Assembly: GCF_018283645.1 (NCBI RefSeq)
Contig: NZ_JAGSXH010000033.1
Location: forward strand, 1 to 52,887
Length of the DNA: 52,887 nucleotides
Reading direction: 5' to 3'
Origin: Actinocrinis puniceicyclus
GTDB taxonomy: Bacteria > Actinomycetota > Actinomycetes > Streptomycetales > Catenulisporaceae
The notes beneath the pieces were generated by a model. That model ran no database searches. It was given only the letters and a program-made list of their open reading frames with translations, and had not been told where the DNA came from. Position numbers and translations under genes: made by a program. Below, piece after piece: positions 19,496 through 28,505 of this stretch (the first letter of the stretch is position 1; every line of letters starts with the position of its first letter).

Positions 19496-20899
19496 TCAGG
19501 CCGGGCCGGCTCCGTCATCCGGTTTCGGTTGGCCGGAACCGGGACGCGGGCCGCTGCTCTCCCCGGCCAGCAGGGCACGGATCTTCTCCACGCGGTCGGC
19601 GTAGCGTTCCTCGATGCCGTGCCGGGTCGGGTTGTAGTACCGCTTGCCGTGGACGGCATCGGGAGCGTACTGCTGCGCGGCGACCGCGCCAGGCAGGTCG
19701 TGCGGGTACACGTACCCCTGCGCGTGGCCGAGTTTCGCAGCTCCCTTGTAGTGGCCGTCTCGCAGGTGGAGCGGCACCGGACCGGCCGAACCCGCGCGCA
19801 CGTCCGCGAGCGCCGCGTCGATCGCCTTGATCGCGGCGTTCGATTTCGGCGCCAGGGCCAGCGCGATGGCCGCCTGGGCGAGCGTGATGCGGGCCTCGGG
19901 CCAGCCGAGGAACGACACCGCCTGCATCGCCGCGACCGCGGTCGGCAGCGCGGTCGGGTCCGCCAGGCCGATGTCCTCGCTTGCGGAGATGACCAGCCGG
20001 CGCGCGATGAACCGCGGGTCCTCCCCCGCCTCGATCATGCGCGCCAGGTAGTGCAGCGCCGCGTCGACGTCGGAGCCGCGGATCGACTTGATCAGCGCCG
20101 AAGCCACGTCGTAGTGCTGATCGCCGTCCCGGTCGTAGCGCACCGCGGCCCGGTCCAGCGCCTGCGCGAGGACTTCGGCCGTCACCGAGCCGAAACCCTG
20201 GTCCCTGGCCGCGCCCGCCGCCGCCTCCAGCGCCGTGAGCGCCTTGCGGGCGTCGCCGCCGGCCAGCCGCAGCAGTTGCGCGCGCGCCTCGCCGTCGAGC
20301 GTGACCGAGTCGGCCAGCCCCTGGGGCGCGACGAGGGCGCGGTCGACGAGCGTGGCGACGTCCGCGTCGTCCAGCGGTTCCAGGGTCAGCAGCAGCGAGC
20401 GGGACAGCAGCGGGGAGATCACCGAGAAGTAGGGATTCTCCGTCGTCGCCGCGATCAGCGTGACCCAGCGGTTCTCCACCGCGGGCAGCAGCGAGTCCTG
20501 CTGGGCTTTGGAGAAGCGGTGGATCTCGTCCAGGAACAGCAGCGTCTCGCGGCCGGACATGCCCAGCTCGCGGCGCGCCGAGTCGATGACGGCGCGCACC
20601 TCCTTGACGCCCGCGTTGATCGCGGACAGTTCGCGGAACACCCGGTCGGTGCTGCGCGCGACCACGTGCGCGAGCGTGGTCTTACCGGTACCGGGCGGAC
20701 CCCAGAGGATCACCGAGGCGGGCACGGCGCGCGAACCGGGCGCGGCCTCCACGAGGCGGCGCAGCGGGGAGCCGGGACGGCGCAGCTTGGCCTGGCCGAC
20801 GACCTCGTCGAGCGTGCGCGGTCGCATCCGCGCGGCCAGCGGGGCGCCTGCCTCGGCGCGCTCCCGGCCGACGGCGTCGAACAGGGTCTCGGGCTCCAT
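19496..20899 (-). CDS. rarA: Replication-associated recombination protein A (RarA/MgsA)
   Basis: The 467-residue AAA+ ATPase is related to clamp-loader subunits and acts at stalled forks. Walker A is [13 protein letters not shown] (about 67), Walker [17 protein letters not shown], and sensor 1 is in AATTENPYF. The C-terminal tetramerisation/domain-4 region carries [33 protein letters not shown]-like sequence, and [23 protein letters not shown] near the end. Start is ATG 20899. In Mycobacterium and Streptomyces rarA lies between the alaS and aspS/hisS regions, so this is core backbone. Accessory genes flank it on both sides. Confidence 0.95.
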   Translation of the reverse strand: MEPETLFDAVGRERAEAGAPLAARMRPRTLDEVVGQAKLRRPGSPLRRLVEAAPGSRAVPASVILWGPPGTGKTTLAHVVARSTDRVFRELSAINAGVKEVRAVIDSARRELGMSGRETLLFLDEIHRFSKAQQDSLLPAVENRWVTLIAATTENPYFSVISPLLSRSLLLTLEPLDDADVATLVDRALVAPQGLADSVTLDGEARAQLLRLAGGDARKALTALEAAAGAARDQGFGSVTAEVLAQALDRAAVRYDRDGDQHYDVASALIKSIRGSDVDAALHYLARMIEAGEDPRFIARRLVISASEDIGLADPTALPTAVAAMQAVSFLGWPEARITLAQAAIALALAPKSNAAIKAIDAALADVRAGSAGPVPLHLRDGHYKGAAKLGHAQGYVYPHDLPGAVAAQQYAPDAVHGKRYYNPTRHGIEERYADRVEKIRALLAGESSGPRPGSGQPKPDDGAGPA

Positions 20900-20922
20900 A
20901 TACCCGAGCGTAATGCGGCCCG

Positions 20923-21711
20923 GTGACCGTGGAAGAATCGTCGATCGTGAGGGGGATCTGCTCGGTCCGGCGACTGACCGCTGCCGAGTTGCACGCCGCG
21001 GCGCCCGACGACGTGATGGTGATCAGCGAGACCCGTGGCGGCGCGATCGCGGCCTGGTCGCTGGAGGGCGGGTTCGCATTCGCCGCCGCCGACGACTACA
21101 GCGGTTCGGCGTGCTGGCTGAGCGTCGTCGGCGAACCGCGGGCCGCGCCGTTCCTCGTGGACGCGGCGGTGGCCGACCTCGGCGCGCGGATCTCGGGGGT
21201 GACGGTCCCGCGCGGCGTGCCCTTGGCCCGGTGGAACGCCGATCCGCAACCCGGAGACGAGGCGGACAGTGATTGGGACCTGATGGCCACCTGGTCGCCG
21301 CCGCCCGCACAACCCGCGGAGTCACGGGTATCCACGATCGAGGACCGGCCGCAGATCCAGGCTTTCCTCGACCGGGTCAACCCGCGCCACTCGGTCCGCG
21401 CGGACTATGCACTGGTCGATGAGTGGGTCGCCGTGCGCGACGAAGCATCCGGCACACTGCTGGCGGTCGGTGCGTTGACGCGACGTATCTCCGGGATCGC
21501 ATACCTCGCGTCGATCGCGACAGATCCCGTGCAGCGCGCAAGGGGCTTCGGCGGCGCCGTCACGGCTTCCCTGACCCGTCGCGTCTTCGAGCGCGGCGAG
21601 AAGCTGTGCACTTTGGCGCATTACCACCCGAACGAACCCGCGCGCAGCATCTACGTGCGGACCGGCTATCGGACCACACACCGGTTCTCCTCCGGCGTCA
21701 TCCGCCGATAA
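20923..21711 (+). CDS. GNAT-family N-acetyltransferase
   Basis: The 262-residue protein has a divergent N-terminal half and a C-terminal GNAT domain. The acetyl-CoA loop is [27 protein letters not shown] (about residues 197-223), and the later strand/helix is [23 protein letters not shown]. Substrate unknown; the domain layout suggests a pseudo-GNAT plus active GNAT pair. Start GTG 20923 lies 23 bases from the divergent rarA start, so the two share a very short promoter region; an internal GTG at 20947 is an alternative start. Confidence 0.82.
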   Translation: MTVEESSIVRGICSVRRLTAAELHAAAPDDVMVISETRGGAIAAWSLEGGFAFAAADDYSGSACWLSVVGEPRAAPFLVDAAVADLGARISGVTVPRGVPLARWNADPQPGDEADSDWDLMATWSPPPAQPAESRVSTIEDRPQIQAFLDRVNPRHSVRADYALVDEWVAVRDEASGTLLAVGALTRRISGIAYLASIATDPVQRARGFGGAVTASLTRRVFERGEKLCTLAHYHPNEPARSIYVRTGYRTTHRFSSGVIRR

Positions 21712-21747
21712 CGCGATTCGCCACCTCCCGCGCGCGGCCCGGGCACA

Positions 21748-23064
21748 ATGATCCCCATGGGAACCAGAGGCTGGAAGATCGACCCCGCCGGGCCGTTGCG
21801 CGGGGATGTGACCGTGCGCGGCTCGAAGAACGCGGTGACGAAGCACATGGTGGCTGCGATGCTGGGCGGCGGGCCTTGCACGATCAGCAACGCGCCGCGG
21901 GTCGGCGATGTGGAGATCACCGCCCAGATGCTGCGTGCCATCGGCTGCTCCGTGGAGCGGGATGGCGACATCCTGCGGATCGAGCGGACCGCCGCGCCGC
22001 AGTCGGCGGTGCCGCAGACCTTCACCGGACGCAACCGCATCCCGGTGCTGTTGCTCGGTCCGCTGCTCAACCTCACCGGCGAGGCGTTCGTGCCCATGGT
22101 CGGCGGCGACCAGATCGGTCCGCGGCCCCTTGATTTCCATATACAGGCGCTCACTTCGATGGGTGCTCAGATCACGGTCGACGACTCGGGCATCCACGCC
22201 GTCACGCGGCGGCTGCGCGGTACGAAGGTCGCTCTGCCTTATCCGAGCGTGGGCGCGACGGAGTCCGTCATTCTCTCCGCCGTGCTCGCGGAGGGCCGCA
22301 CCGTGATCACGAACGCGGCGGTCGAACCGGAGATCCTGGAGCTCGCGCTGTTCCTGCAGCGCATGGGAGCCGGCATTCAGCTGCAACCGGACCGCAGAAT
22401 CCTGATCGAGGGGGTCGAGCGGCTGCACGGCGCGGCGACCCGGCTGGCCGGGGACCGGCTGGAAGCCTTCAGTTACCTGGTCGCGGGGCTGCTTACGGGC
22501 GGTCAGGTGCGGGTGCACGGCTGCGCTCAGGACCGGCTCGTCACCGCGATCGAGACGCTGCGCAAGATGGGCGCGCAGTTCGAGATCGACGAGTCCTACA
22601 TCACCGCCTCCGCGCCGGGCGGCCTGCGCTCGGCGGCGGTGAGCACGGGCACGCACCCGGGCTTCATGACGGACTGGCAGCAGCCGCTGCTGGTGCTGAT
22701 GAGCCAGGCGCGCGGGCTGTCGGTGCTGCACGAGACGGTCTTCGAGAACCGGTTCGTCTACGTGGACGCGCTCAAGAAGCTCGGCTGCGAGATCGAGCTG
22801 TTCCCGATGTGCCTGGGCGGCAACGCCTGCCGCTTCCACGACACCAACCACCTGCATTCGGCCGTGGTGCACGGCCCGTCGAAACTAGTGGGCGCGCAGG
22901 TGCACGTGCCCGACGTGCGCACCGGCTACTCGTCGGTGATCGCGGCATCGATCGCGCAGGGACCCTCCGTGCTCCTCGACGTCGACTCGCTGGAACGCGG
23001 CTACGACGAACCGCTCGAGCGGCTCCAGTCGATCGGCATGGCGATCACGCCGGTCGAGGCCTGA
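21748..23064 (+). CDS. murA: UDP-N-acetylglucosamine 1-carboxyvinyltransferase family protein (MurA-like)
   Basis: The 438-residue product has the six-fold inside-out barrel pattern of MurA/EPSP synthases: VRGSKNAVTKHMVAAML with the substrate-binding Lys27-Asn28, MVGGDQIGPRPLDFHIQALTSMGA, and TDWQQPLLVL. MurA transfers enolpyruvate from PEP to UDP-GlcNAc, the first committed step of peptidoglycan synthesis. The loop residue that is Cys115 in E. coli, the target of fosfomycin, is Asp121 here. The same change makes M. tuberculosis MurA fosfomycin-insensitive. C-terminal sequence CLGGNACRFHDTNHLHSAVVHGPSKLVGAQVHVPDVR is atypical, so a paralogue acting on another substrate is possible. Start ATG 21748; ATG 21757 is also possible. 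Confidence 0.8.
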   Translation: MIPMGTRGWKIDPAGPLRGDVTVRGSKNAVTKHMVAAMLGGGPCTISNAPRVGDVEITAQMLRAIGCSVERDGDILRIERTAAPQSAVPQTFTGRNRIPVLLLGPLLNLTGEAFVPMVGGDQIGPRPLDFHIQALTSMGAQITVDDSGIHAVTRRLRGTKVALPYPSVGATESVILSAVLAEGRTVITNAAVEPEILELALFLQRMGAGIQLQPDRRILIEGVERLHGAATRLAGDRLEAFSYLVAGLLTGGQVRVHGCAQDRLVTAIETLRKMGAQFEIDESYITASAPGGLRSAAVSTGTHPGFMTDWQQPLLVLMSQARGLSVLHETVFENRFVYVDALKKLGCEIELFPMCLGGNACRFHDTNHLHSAVVHGPSKLVGAQVHVPDVRTGYSSVIAASIAQGPSVLLDVDSLERGYDEPLERLQSIGMAITPVEA

Positions 23065-23338
23065 CCGCGGACCGGGCTCGGGCAAGGGCGGCTGGTACGG
23101 GCGCGTCCTGGCGGCCTGCGACCAATACGGCCAGTACCTACCCAAGGGCGGGGACCTTTCTCAGCACTCACTGCGCGCTTGCCCGCACCCGCCGGGGAGG
23201 CGGCACGCGATCAGAAACACGGCCGGGCTACGTTGCCGAGACCCGGTCAACGTCGGTCGGATACGGTGACAAGTGGAACCGGGGACGAACGACGGTGCGG
23301 CGCGATATGGCGCGGCCGGGACGGTGAGGCGCGGGCTG
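23065..23338. other. Intergenic stretch upstream of the ECF sigma gene
   Basis: No good coding frame is seen before the sigma factor. The frame of that gene is open from a GTG at 23273, but residues before the ATG at 23339 look non-coding. GGTCAACGTC near 23247-23256 is weakly similar to an ECF-type promoter; nothing firmer can be claimed. Confidence 0.3.
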
Positions 23339-24271
23339 ATGACCGGGGAGCAAAGCGCGAGCGAGGGCACCGAGTTCGAGCAGCACCGGCGCTACCTCGC
23401 CGCCGTCGCGTACCGGCTGCTGGGATCGCTGGCGGACGCCGAGGACGCGGTGCAGGACGCGTGGCTGCGCTGGCAGGCCGCGGACCAGTCCGCCGTGCGC
23501 GATCCGCGCGCTTATCTGACCACGATCGTCAGCCGGATCTGCTACGACCAGCTCGGTTCGGCGCGGGCGCGACGCGAGGCGTATTTCGGCGAGTGGCTGC
23601 CGGAGCCGCAGGTGTCGCACGCGCAGGTGGAGCCGGGGCCCGAGGACGCCGCGACGCTCGGCGAATCGGTCTCCTACGCGATGCTCGCGGTGATGGAGCA
23701 ACTCGGCCCGGCCGAGCGGGTGGCCTTCGTACTGCACGACGTGTTCGCACTCGAATTCGGCGAGATCGCGCAGGCGCTGGGGCGCAGCCCGCAGGCCGTT
23801 CGGCAGCTCGCGTCGCGGGCGCGGCGGCGCGTGCGAGAGGACGCCGGGCCGCGCCGGGTGGACCGCGCCGAGCACCGCAAGGCGGTCGCGGCCTTCGCCG
23901 CGGCCACTCTCAACGGCGACATCCCGGGCCTGATGGCGGTGCTCGACCCCGACGTGGTGTGGCACTCGGACGGCGGCGGGGTGGTGCGCGCGGGCCGACG
24001 GCCGGTCGCCACGGCGCAGCGGGTGTCGCGGCTCGTCGCGGGGATCGTGGCCAAGTGGCCCGGCGGCCCGCGCACCGGCCTGCGGTTGCGCGAGGTGCAG
24101 GTCAACGGGCAACCGGGCCTGGCAGCGCTCGACGGCGCGGGGGCCGCGGTGGGCGTGATCGCCTTCGTGGTGGACGGCGGCCTGATCACCCGGGCCTACG
24201 TGATCGTCAACCCGGAGAAGCTGAGCGGCGTGGCGAACGGCGCGGTCAGCGCGTTACCGGCGCGCCGGTAG
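23339..24271 (+). CDS. ECF41-type RNA polymerase sigma factor
   Basis: The 310-residue protein has sigma2 (about 10-75: RLLGSLADAEDAVQDAWLRWQ), sigma4 (about 108-168: GEIAQALGRSPQAVRQLASRARRRVRE) and a C-terminal SnoaL-like extension of about 130 residues. It carries all three ECF41 marks: WLPEP in the linker (86-90), DGGG at the start of the extension (211-214) and an NPDKL-type NPEKL near the end (291-295). In this family the fused extension regulates sigma activity instead of a separate anti-sigma factor. Cognate promoters often lie upstream of a carboxymuconolactone decarboxylase or oxidoreductase gene; none is next to it here. ATG 23339 was preferred over GTG 23273. Confidence 0.9.
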   Translation: MTGEQSASEGTEFEQHRRYLAAVAYRLLGSLADAEDAVQDAWLRWQAADQSAVRDPRAYLTTIVSRICYDQLGSARARREAYFGEWLPEPQVSHAQVEPGPEDAATLGESVSYAMLAVMEQLGPAERVAFVLHDVFALEFGEIAQALGRSPQAVRQLASRARRRVREDAGPRRVDRAEHRKAVAAFAAATLNGDIPGLMAVLDPDVVWHSDGGGVVRAGRRPVATAQRVSRLVAGIVAKWPGGPRTGLRLREVQVNGQPGLAALDGAGAAVGVIAFVVDGGLITRAYVIVNPEKLSGVANGAVSALPARR

Positions 24272-24310
24272 GCAGGCGGCCAGGACCCGTCCGGCCGGCC
24301 GGCCGATGCG

Positions 24311-24616
24311 TCAGCCGCCACTCACCGCGGCGATCACGTCGATGACACCGCCCGCGGGCACCGTGGTCTGCGCACCCGACAGAGTCCTGATATCGGCGCC
24401 GTCGACGTACACGTTGACGTGGCGGCGTATCGCGGCGTTCTCGTCGCGGATCCGCCGCTCCAGCGCGGGCAGCTCGGCGGCCACACGGTCGAGCACGCCG
24501 GAGACGGTCGTGGCCAGCTCGCCCGCGCCGAGCGCGACCCTTACCTCCCGGCGTCCGCCCGCGTATCCGGCCAGCGCGCCGGGAACGTGCAGGGTGACGT
24601 CCATCCCATCGGTCAT
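24311..24616 (-). CDS. MoaD/ThiS ubiquitin-like protein
   Basis: The 101-residue protein has the beta-grasp pattern and ends in VIDVIAAVSGG. The C-terminal Gly-Gly is the site that is adenylated and thiocarboxylated in MoaD, ThiS and CysO-type sulfur carriers. The sequence VNVYVDGADIRTLSGAQTTVPAGGVI is typical. It lies 69 bases downstream of the BNR-repeat gene on the same strand, and I know this pair as a recurrent actinobacterial neighbour set. The client pathway is unknown. A plus-strand molybdoenzyme gene nearby (25988-27556) makes a link to molybdopterin conceivable but unproven. Start is ATG 24616. Confidence 0.85.
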   Translation of the reverse strand: MTDGMDVTLHVPGALAGYAGGRREVRVALGAGELATTVSGVLDRVAAELPALERRIRDENAAIRRHVNVYVDGADIRTLSGAQTTVPAGGVIDVIAAVSGG

Positions 24617-24685
24617 TTCGCCGCGCCTCCTGAACTCGGCATCAGGCCCACGACACCGGCCGCGCCCGCGGCCCGCCCCGACCGT

Positions 24686-25771
24686 TCACGCAAGCGCGAG
24701 CACGCGCACGGACAGCACGTCGGGCAGGTTGGAGGCGACTCGCTCCCAGCGCCCGGCGCCACCCGCGTACAACTCGCCGGACCGGGTGCCGAAGTACAGC
24801 CCGAGCGGGTCGGCGGCGTCCGCGGTGAACGCATCACGCAGCACCAGCGAGTAGAACTCGCTCTCCGGCAGGCCGCTGCCGACCTCGGCCCAGCTCTCCC
24901 CCGCGTCCGTGGTGCCGTAGACGCGGCAGCGGAAGTCGGGGGTGAACCGGGAGTAGTCGGAGACCAGGGGGAACACGTACGCGTGCCCGCCGCGGTGCGG
25001 ATCGGCGACGATCCCGAAGCCGAACTCCCCGGGCAGGCCCTGCGCGATGGAGACCCAGGTGCCGCCCCAGTCGTCGCTGCGGTAGACGCCGTTGTGGTTC
25101 TGCAGGTAAAGCCGCTCCGGGTTCTCAGCGTCCTGTGCGACCTTGTGCACACACTGGCCGAACTCGGGGTAACGCTGTTCCTCGGGCAGGAAGGTGGCTT
25201 TGATCCCGGTGTTCGCCGCAGCCCAGCTCTCCCCGCTGTCGTAGCTGCGGTAGACGCCGCCGGAAGACAGCGCGATCAGGATGCGCCGCGGGTCGACGGG
25301 GTGCGGCAGCACCGTGTGGATCGCCTGGCCACCGTAGCCGGCGCCCCACTGCGGGCGGTGCGGATGCTCCCACAGCGGCCGCACCAGTTCGAAGTTGATC
25401 CCACCGTCCTCGGAGCGGAACAGCGCGGCCGGTTCGGTGCCCGCGTACATCACGTCGGGATCGCTCGACGGGCCCGGCTGGATCTGCCAGACGCGGGCCA
25501 GCGCCGTCTCGACGTCCTTGGGAAACGCCACCGGCGCGTGGTCCGGTTCGCTCCAGCTCGCGCCGAGGTCGTCCGAGTGCAGAATCGTCGGACCCCAGTG
25601 CTCGCTGGTCGCCGAGGCGAACAGCCGGGGAGTGGGGCGGCGCGCGTCGATTCCGACCGCGTAGACGGCCGTCATCGGCAGGGCGAGCGGTTCGGTATGC
25701 CAGGATCCGCCACGTCGGCGCGCGAGCAGCAGGCCCTTGCGGGTCCCGGCGAGCAGCAGGGTATCGGTCAT
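24686..25771 (-). CDS. BNR/sialidase-like beta-propeller protein
   Basis: The 361-residue protein contains repeated Asp-box-like motifs: SDDLGASW, SEDGGINF, SYDSGESW, SDDWGGTW and TTDAGESW, spaced about 50-80 residues. This is the layout of sialidase/VPS10/photosystem-stability-type propellers. The start MTDTLLLAGTRKGLLL is common in actinobacterial members, often labelled exo-alpha-sialidase or glycosyl hydrolase. I see no signal peptide and no sialidase Arg triad can be assigned, so enzymatic activity is doubtful. I start at ATG 25771; the frame stays open far upstream (to 28066) only as antisense of other genes. It is co-oriented with the MoaD/ThiS-like gene. Confidence 0.82.
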   Translation of the reverse strand: MTDTLLLAGTRKGLLLARRRGGSWHTEPLALPMTAVYAVGIDARRPTPRLFASATSEHWGPTILHSDDLGASWSEPDHAPVAFPKDVETALARVWQIQPGPSSDPDVMYAGTEPAALFRSEDGGINFELVRPLWEHPHRPQWGAGYGGQAIHTVLPHPVDPRRILIALSSGGVYRSYDSGESWAAANTGIKATFLPEEQRYPEFGQCVHKVAQDAENPERLYLQNHNGVYRSDDWGGTWVSIAQGLPGEFGFGIVADPHRGGHAYVFPLVSDYSRFTPDFRCRVYGTTDAGESWAEVGSGLPESEFYSLVLRDAFTADAADPLGLYFGTRSGELYAGGAGRWERVASNLPDVLSVRVLALA

Positions 25772-25843
25772 ATCGCCCACCGTAGCCGCGCCCTCCGACA
25801 AACGCGCGGGGAACCGGCGGATCGGGTGTGACGGCTTCTCGCG

Positions 25844-25876
25844 GCCCGGGCGGCGCGCGATCCGGCCCGCCCGGGC
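25844..25876. promoter_or_regulatory. Inverted repeat in the divergent promoter region
   Basis: GCCCGGGCGG (25844-25853) and CCGCCCGGGC (25867-25876) form a perfect 10-base inverted repeat with a 13-base spacer. It lies between the divergent BNR-repeat and molybdoenzyme genes, which are 216 bases apart. It may be an operator or a 5'-UTR hairpin; GC-rich symmetry also arises by chance in such DNA. Confidence 0.3.
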
Positions 25877-25987
25877 GAAGCCTCCGCGGATCGTAAGGAA
25901 TGAACCCCTGGTCCCGGCCCGGCCGTGGGAGAGGATGGAAGCGGATGACGGCCCGGCGGTGGGAAGACGAGCGAGGCACCCGAGAAG

Positions 25988-27556
25988 ATGGACGACGCGG
26001 TGGTGGTGGGCGGTCGCAAACGGTTCGGCCGCGCGGGATTCGGCGGGATCGCGCTGGGCGCGCTCAGCGGACTGGTCGCGGGAGCCTGCGCGCTCGCGGC
26101 CGGGGAACTGGTCGCGGTCTTCGCGGGCGCGGCCAGCGCGCCGGGCGTGGCGGTCGGCGAGTGGGCGATCGACCTGGCGCCGACCGCGGTCAAGGAGTTC
26201 GCGATCCGCGAGTTCGGCACGCACGACAAGTCCGCGCTGCTGACCGGCGTGTACGTGGTCCTGGCGCTGATCTGCGCGGCGGCCGGGGTGCTCGCGCGGC
26301 GGCACCTGACGGCCGCCGGCTTCATCGCCGCCGGCTTCGGCGTGATCGGGATCCTCGCCGCGGCGACGCGTCCCGCCGCGAACACCGGCTCGTTGTTCCC
26401 TTCGCTGTGCGCCGGCGCCGTCGCGGTGTGGGTTCTGCTCTGGTTGACCAGGCTGGCCGCCGAGAGCGCGGCCGAGGACGCCGGCCCGACCGAGCGGCGC
26501 CGCTTCCTCGGGGCGCTGCTCGGCGCGGCGGCCGGGGCGGCCGTCGGCGGCTTCGGCGCGAAGAGTTGGATCGACTCGCGGTACAACGCGGCTCCCGCGC
26601 GCGCCGCGGTGAAGATTCCGGTACCCGCCCGACCTCTGCCTCCGGTCACTGCGGCAACCCATCCTGATGTGCCCGGACTCGGCCCGTTCTTCACACCCAA
26701 CGCCTCGTTCTACCGCGTCGACACAGCGTTGTCGGTACCGCAGATCGACCCGTCGAAGTGGATGTTGCGTATCCGCGGGATGGTGGCCAGGCCGCTGGAA
26801 CTGACCTTCGAACAGTTGCTCAAGCTGCCGTTGGAGGAACACGATCTCACGCTGACCTGTGTATCGAATCCGGTCGGCGGTCCTTACTGCGGTAACGCGC
26901 GGTGGATCGGCACGCCGCTGGCTCCGCTGCTGCGGCAAGCCGGGGTGAGGACGGGGGCCGATCAGATTCTCGCGACGTCGAGCGATGGGATGACGATCGG
27001 CACGCCGGTCAACGCGGTGCTCGACGGTCGTGAGGCGATGCTCGCGGTGGCGATGAACGGCCAGGCGCTGCCGATCGAGCACGGGTTCCCGTGCCGCATG
27101 CTGGTGCCCGGCCTCTACGGCTACGTCTCCGCGACCAAGTGGGTCGTCGACCTGGAGTTGACGACCTTCGCGTCGAGCGCGGGCTACTGGGTGGCACGCG
27201 GATGGGCGCAGCAGGCACCGGTGAAGACCGCGTCGCGGATCGACGTGCCGGGCGACGGCGCGTCCGTGTCGCAGGGCACGGTGACACTCGCCGGCACCGC
27301 CTGGGCGACGCACCGGGGCGTCGCGGCCGTGGAGGTGCGGATCGACGGCCAGTGGCGGGAGGCGGCGCTCGCGGCTTCGGACACGCCGGACACGTGGCGC
27401 CAGTGGTCGTACAAGTGGGAGAACGCGCCGCGCGGCAGCCATCGGGTCGCCGTGCGCGCGACTGACGGCACGGGAACGGTGCAGACTTCGGCGGTGCGGG
27501 ACGTGGTGCCGGACGGGGCGAGCGGCTACCACGAGATCACCGTCAACGCCGTCTGA
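25988..27556 (+). CDS. Membrane-anchored sulfite oxidase-like molybdopterin oxidoreductase
   Basis: The 522-residue protein has about four membrane helices (20-48, 82-104, 107-127, 137-156). An ERRRFLGALLGAAAGA segment (169-184) resembles a twin-arginine signal. A sulfite-oxidase-type molybdopterin domain follows (about 235-420), with the likely molybdenum-ligand Cys291 in LTLTCVSNPVGG, then GTPLAPLL and a YGYVSATKWVVDLEL segment. A Mo-dimerisation/Ig-like domain ends the protein (430-522: ASVSQGTVTLAGTAWATHRGVAAVEVRIDGQW). It probably acts on the outer face of the membrane with sulfite, sulfoxides or similar compounds; the N-terminal helices may pass electrons or only anchor. Start ATG 25988. 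Confidence 0.87.
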   Translation: MDDAVVVGGRKRFGRAGFGGIALGALSGLVAGACALAAGELVAVFAGAASAPGVAVGEWAIDLAPTAVKEFAIREFGTHDKSALLTGVYVVLALICAAAGVLARRHLTAAGFIAAGFGVIGILAAATRPAANTGSLFPSLCAGAVAVWVLLWLTRLAAESAAEDAGPTERRRFLGALLGAAAGAAVGGFGAKSWIDSRYNAAPARAAVKIPVPARPLPPVTAATHPDVPGLGPFFTPNASFYRVDTALSVPQIDPSKWMLRIRGMVARPLELTFEQLLKLPLEEHDLTLTCVSNPVGGPYCGNARWIGTPLAPLLRQAGVRTGADQILATSSDGMTIGTPVNAVLDGREAMLAVAMNGQALPIEHGFPCRMLVPGLYGYVSATKWVVDLELTTFASSAGYWVARGWAQQAPVKTASRIDVPGDGASVSQGTVTLAGTAWATHRGVAAVEVRIDGQWREAALAASDTPDTWRQWSYKWENAPRGSHRVAVRATDGTGTVQTSAVRDVVPDGASGYHEITVNAV

Positions 27557-27614
27557 CGACACGGCCGCGAGGATGCGCGCCCGAGCGGTTGCGGGCGCCT
27601 GACAAGATGCAGAG

Positions 27615-28487
27615 GTGAACCTGGATTCCGAACTGATACCCGAGGCGACGCGGAGGCCGGGCGCGGCGCTGCCGCGTCTGGTGGCCACCGACCTCGACGG
27701 CACGCTGTTGCGTTCGGATGGCACCGTCTCGGACCGAACGTGCGCGGCACTCGCGGCGTGCACGGCCGCGGGTGTCGAAGTGCTCCTGGTCACGGCGCGG
27801 CCGCAGCGCATGGTGCTGGAGTTGGCGCGGCGCATCGGCTGCACGGCGACGGCGATCTGCGCGAACGGCGCGGCGGTGCTCGACGTCGTGACGGGTCTCA
27901 CGCGCCTGGTGCACTCGTTCACGGTCGAGCAGGCGCTCTCGATCATCGCCGATCTGCGCGCCGTGCTGCCGCCGGGGACCGGCTTCGCCCTGGAGACCGG
28001 CGGAGAGGTGTTCAGCGAGCCGACGTTCCGGCCCGGCTTGGCCTCCGCGCACAACCGCACCGTCACCGCGGACCTCGCCGCGGCGCGGCCGGCCGGCGGC
28101 CGTTATGTCAAGGTGCTGGCGCGCGATGACGCGGCGGCGGCCGACGCCATGCTCGCGGCTGCGCGTGCGGTGCTGGGAGACCGTGCCGAGGCCTCGCACT
28201 CCGGCGGCCGCGGCCTGGTGGAGATCGCACCGCCCGGGGTGACGAAGGCGGGAACGCTGGCGTGGCACTGCGAACTGCTCGGCATCGCCGCGGCGCAGGT
28301 CGTCGCGTTCGGTGATATGCCGAACGACCTGCCGATGCTGACATGGGCTGGTACTGCCTACGCCGTGGCCAATGCGCACGCGGATGTGCTTGCCGTGGTA
28401 GACCGCGTTACCGCATCGAACGATGAGGACGGCGTCGCGGCGGCGCTTGAGGCACTTCTTGCGGCAGGCGGACCGCAATCGGCTTGA
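27615..28487 (+). CDS. HAD-superfamily (Cof-type) phosphatase
   Basis: The 290-residue protein shows the four HAD motifs: motif I VATDLDGTLLRSDG (about 24-37, nucleophile Asp), motif II VLLVTARPQ, the motif III Lys in TKAGTLAWH, and motif IV FGDMPNDLPML. The C2-type cap between motifs II and III marks it as Cof/YidA-like, a group that hydrolyses sugar phosphates, flavin or pyridoxal phosphate. Start GTG 27615, 58 bases after the molybdoenzyme gene on the same strand, so co-transcription is possible. Confidence 0.9.
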   Translation: MNLDSELIPEATRRPGAALPRLVATDLDGTLLRSDGTVSDRTCAALAACTAAGVEVLLVTARPQRMVLELARRIGCTATAICANGAAVLDVVTGLTRLVHSFTVEQALSIIADLRAVLPPGTGFALETGGEVFSEPTFRPGLASAHNRTVTADLAAARPAGGRYVKVLARDDAAAADAMLAAARAVLGDRAEASHSGGRGLVEIAPPGVTKAGTLAWHCELLGIAAAQVVAFGDMPNDLPMLTWAGTAYAVANAHADVLAVVDRVTASNDEDGVAAALEALLAAGGPQSA

Positions 28488-28505
28488 TCGGTTGATAACG
28501 ATCAA

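Noticed and set aside
25900-28066. Long frames on both strands around the molybdoenzyme and HAD genes
   Set aside because: The minus-strand extension of the BNR gene and the plus-strand alternatives are shadows; only the frames with recognisable domains were kept.
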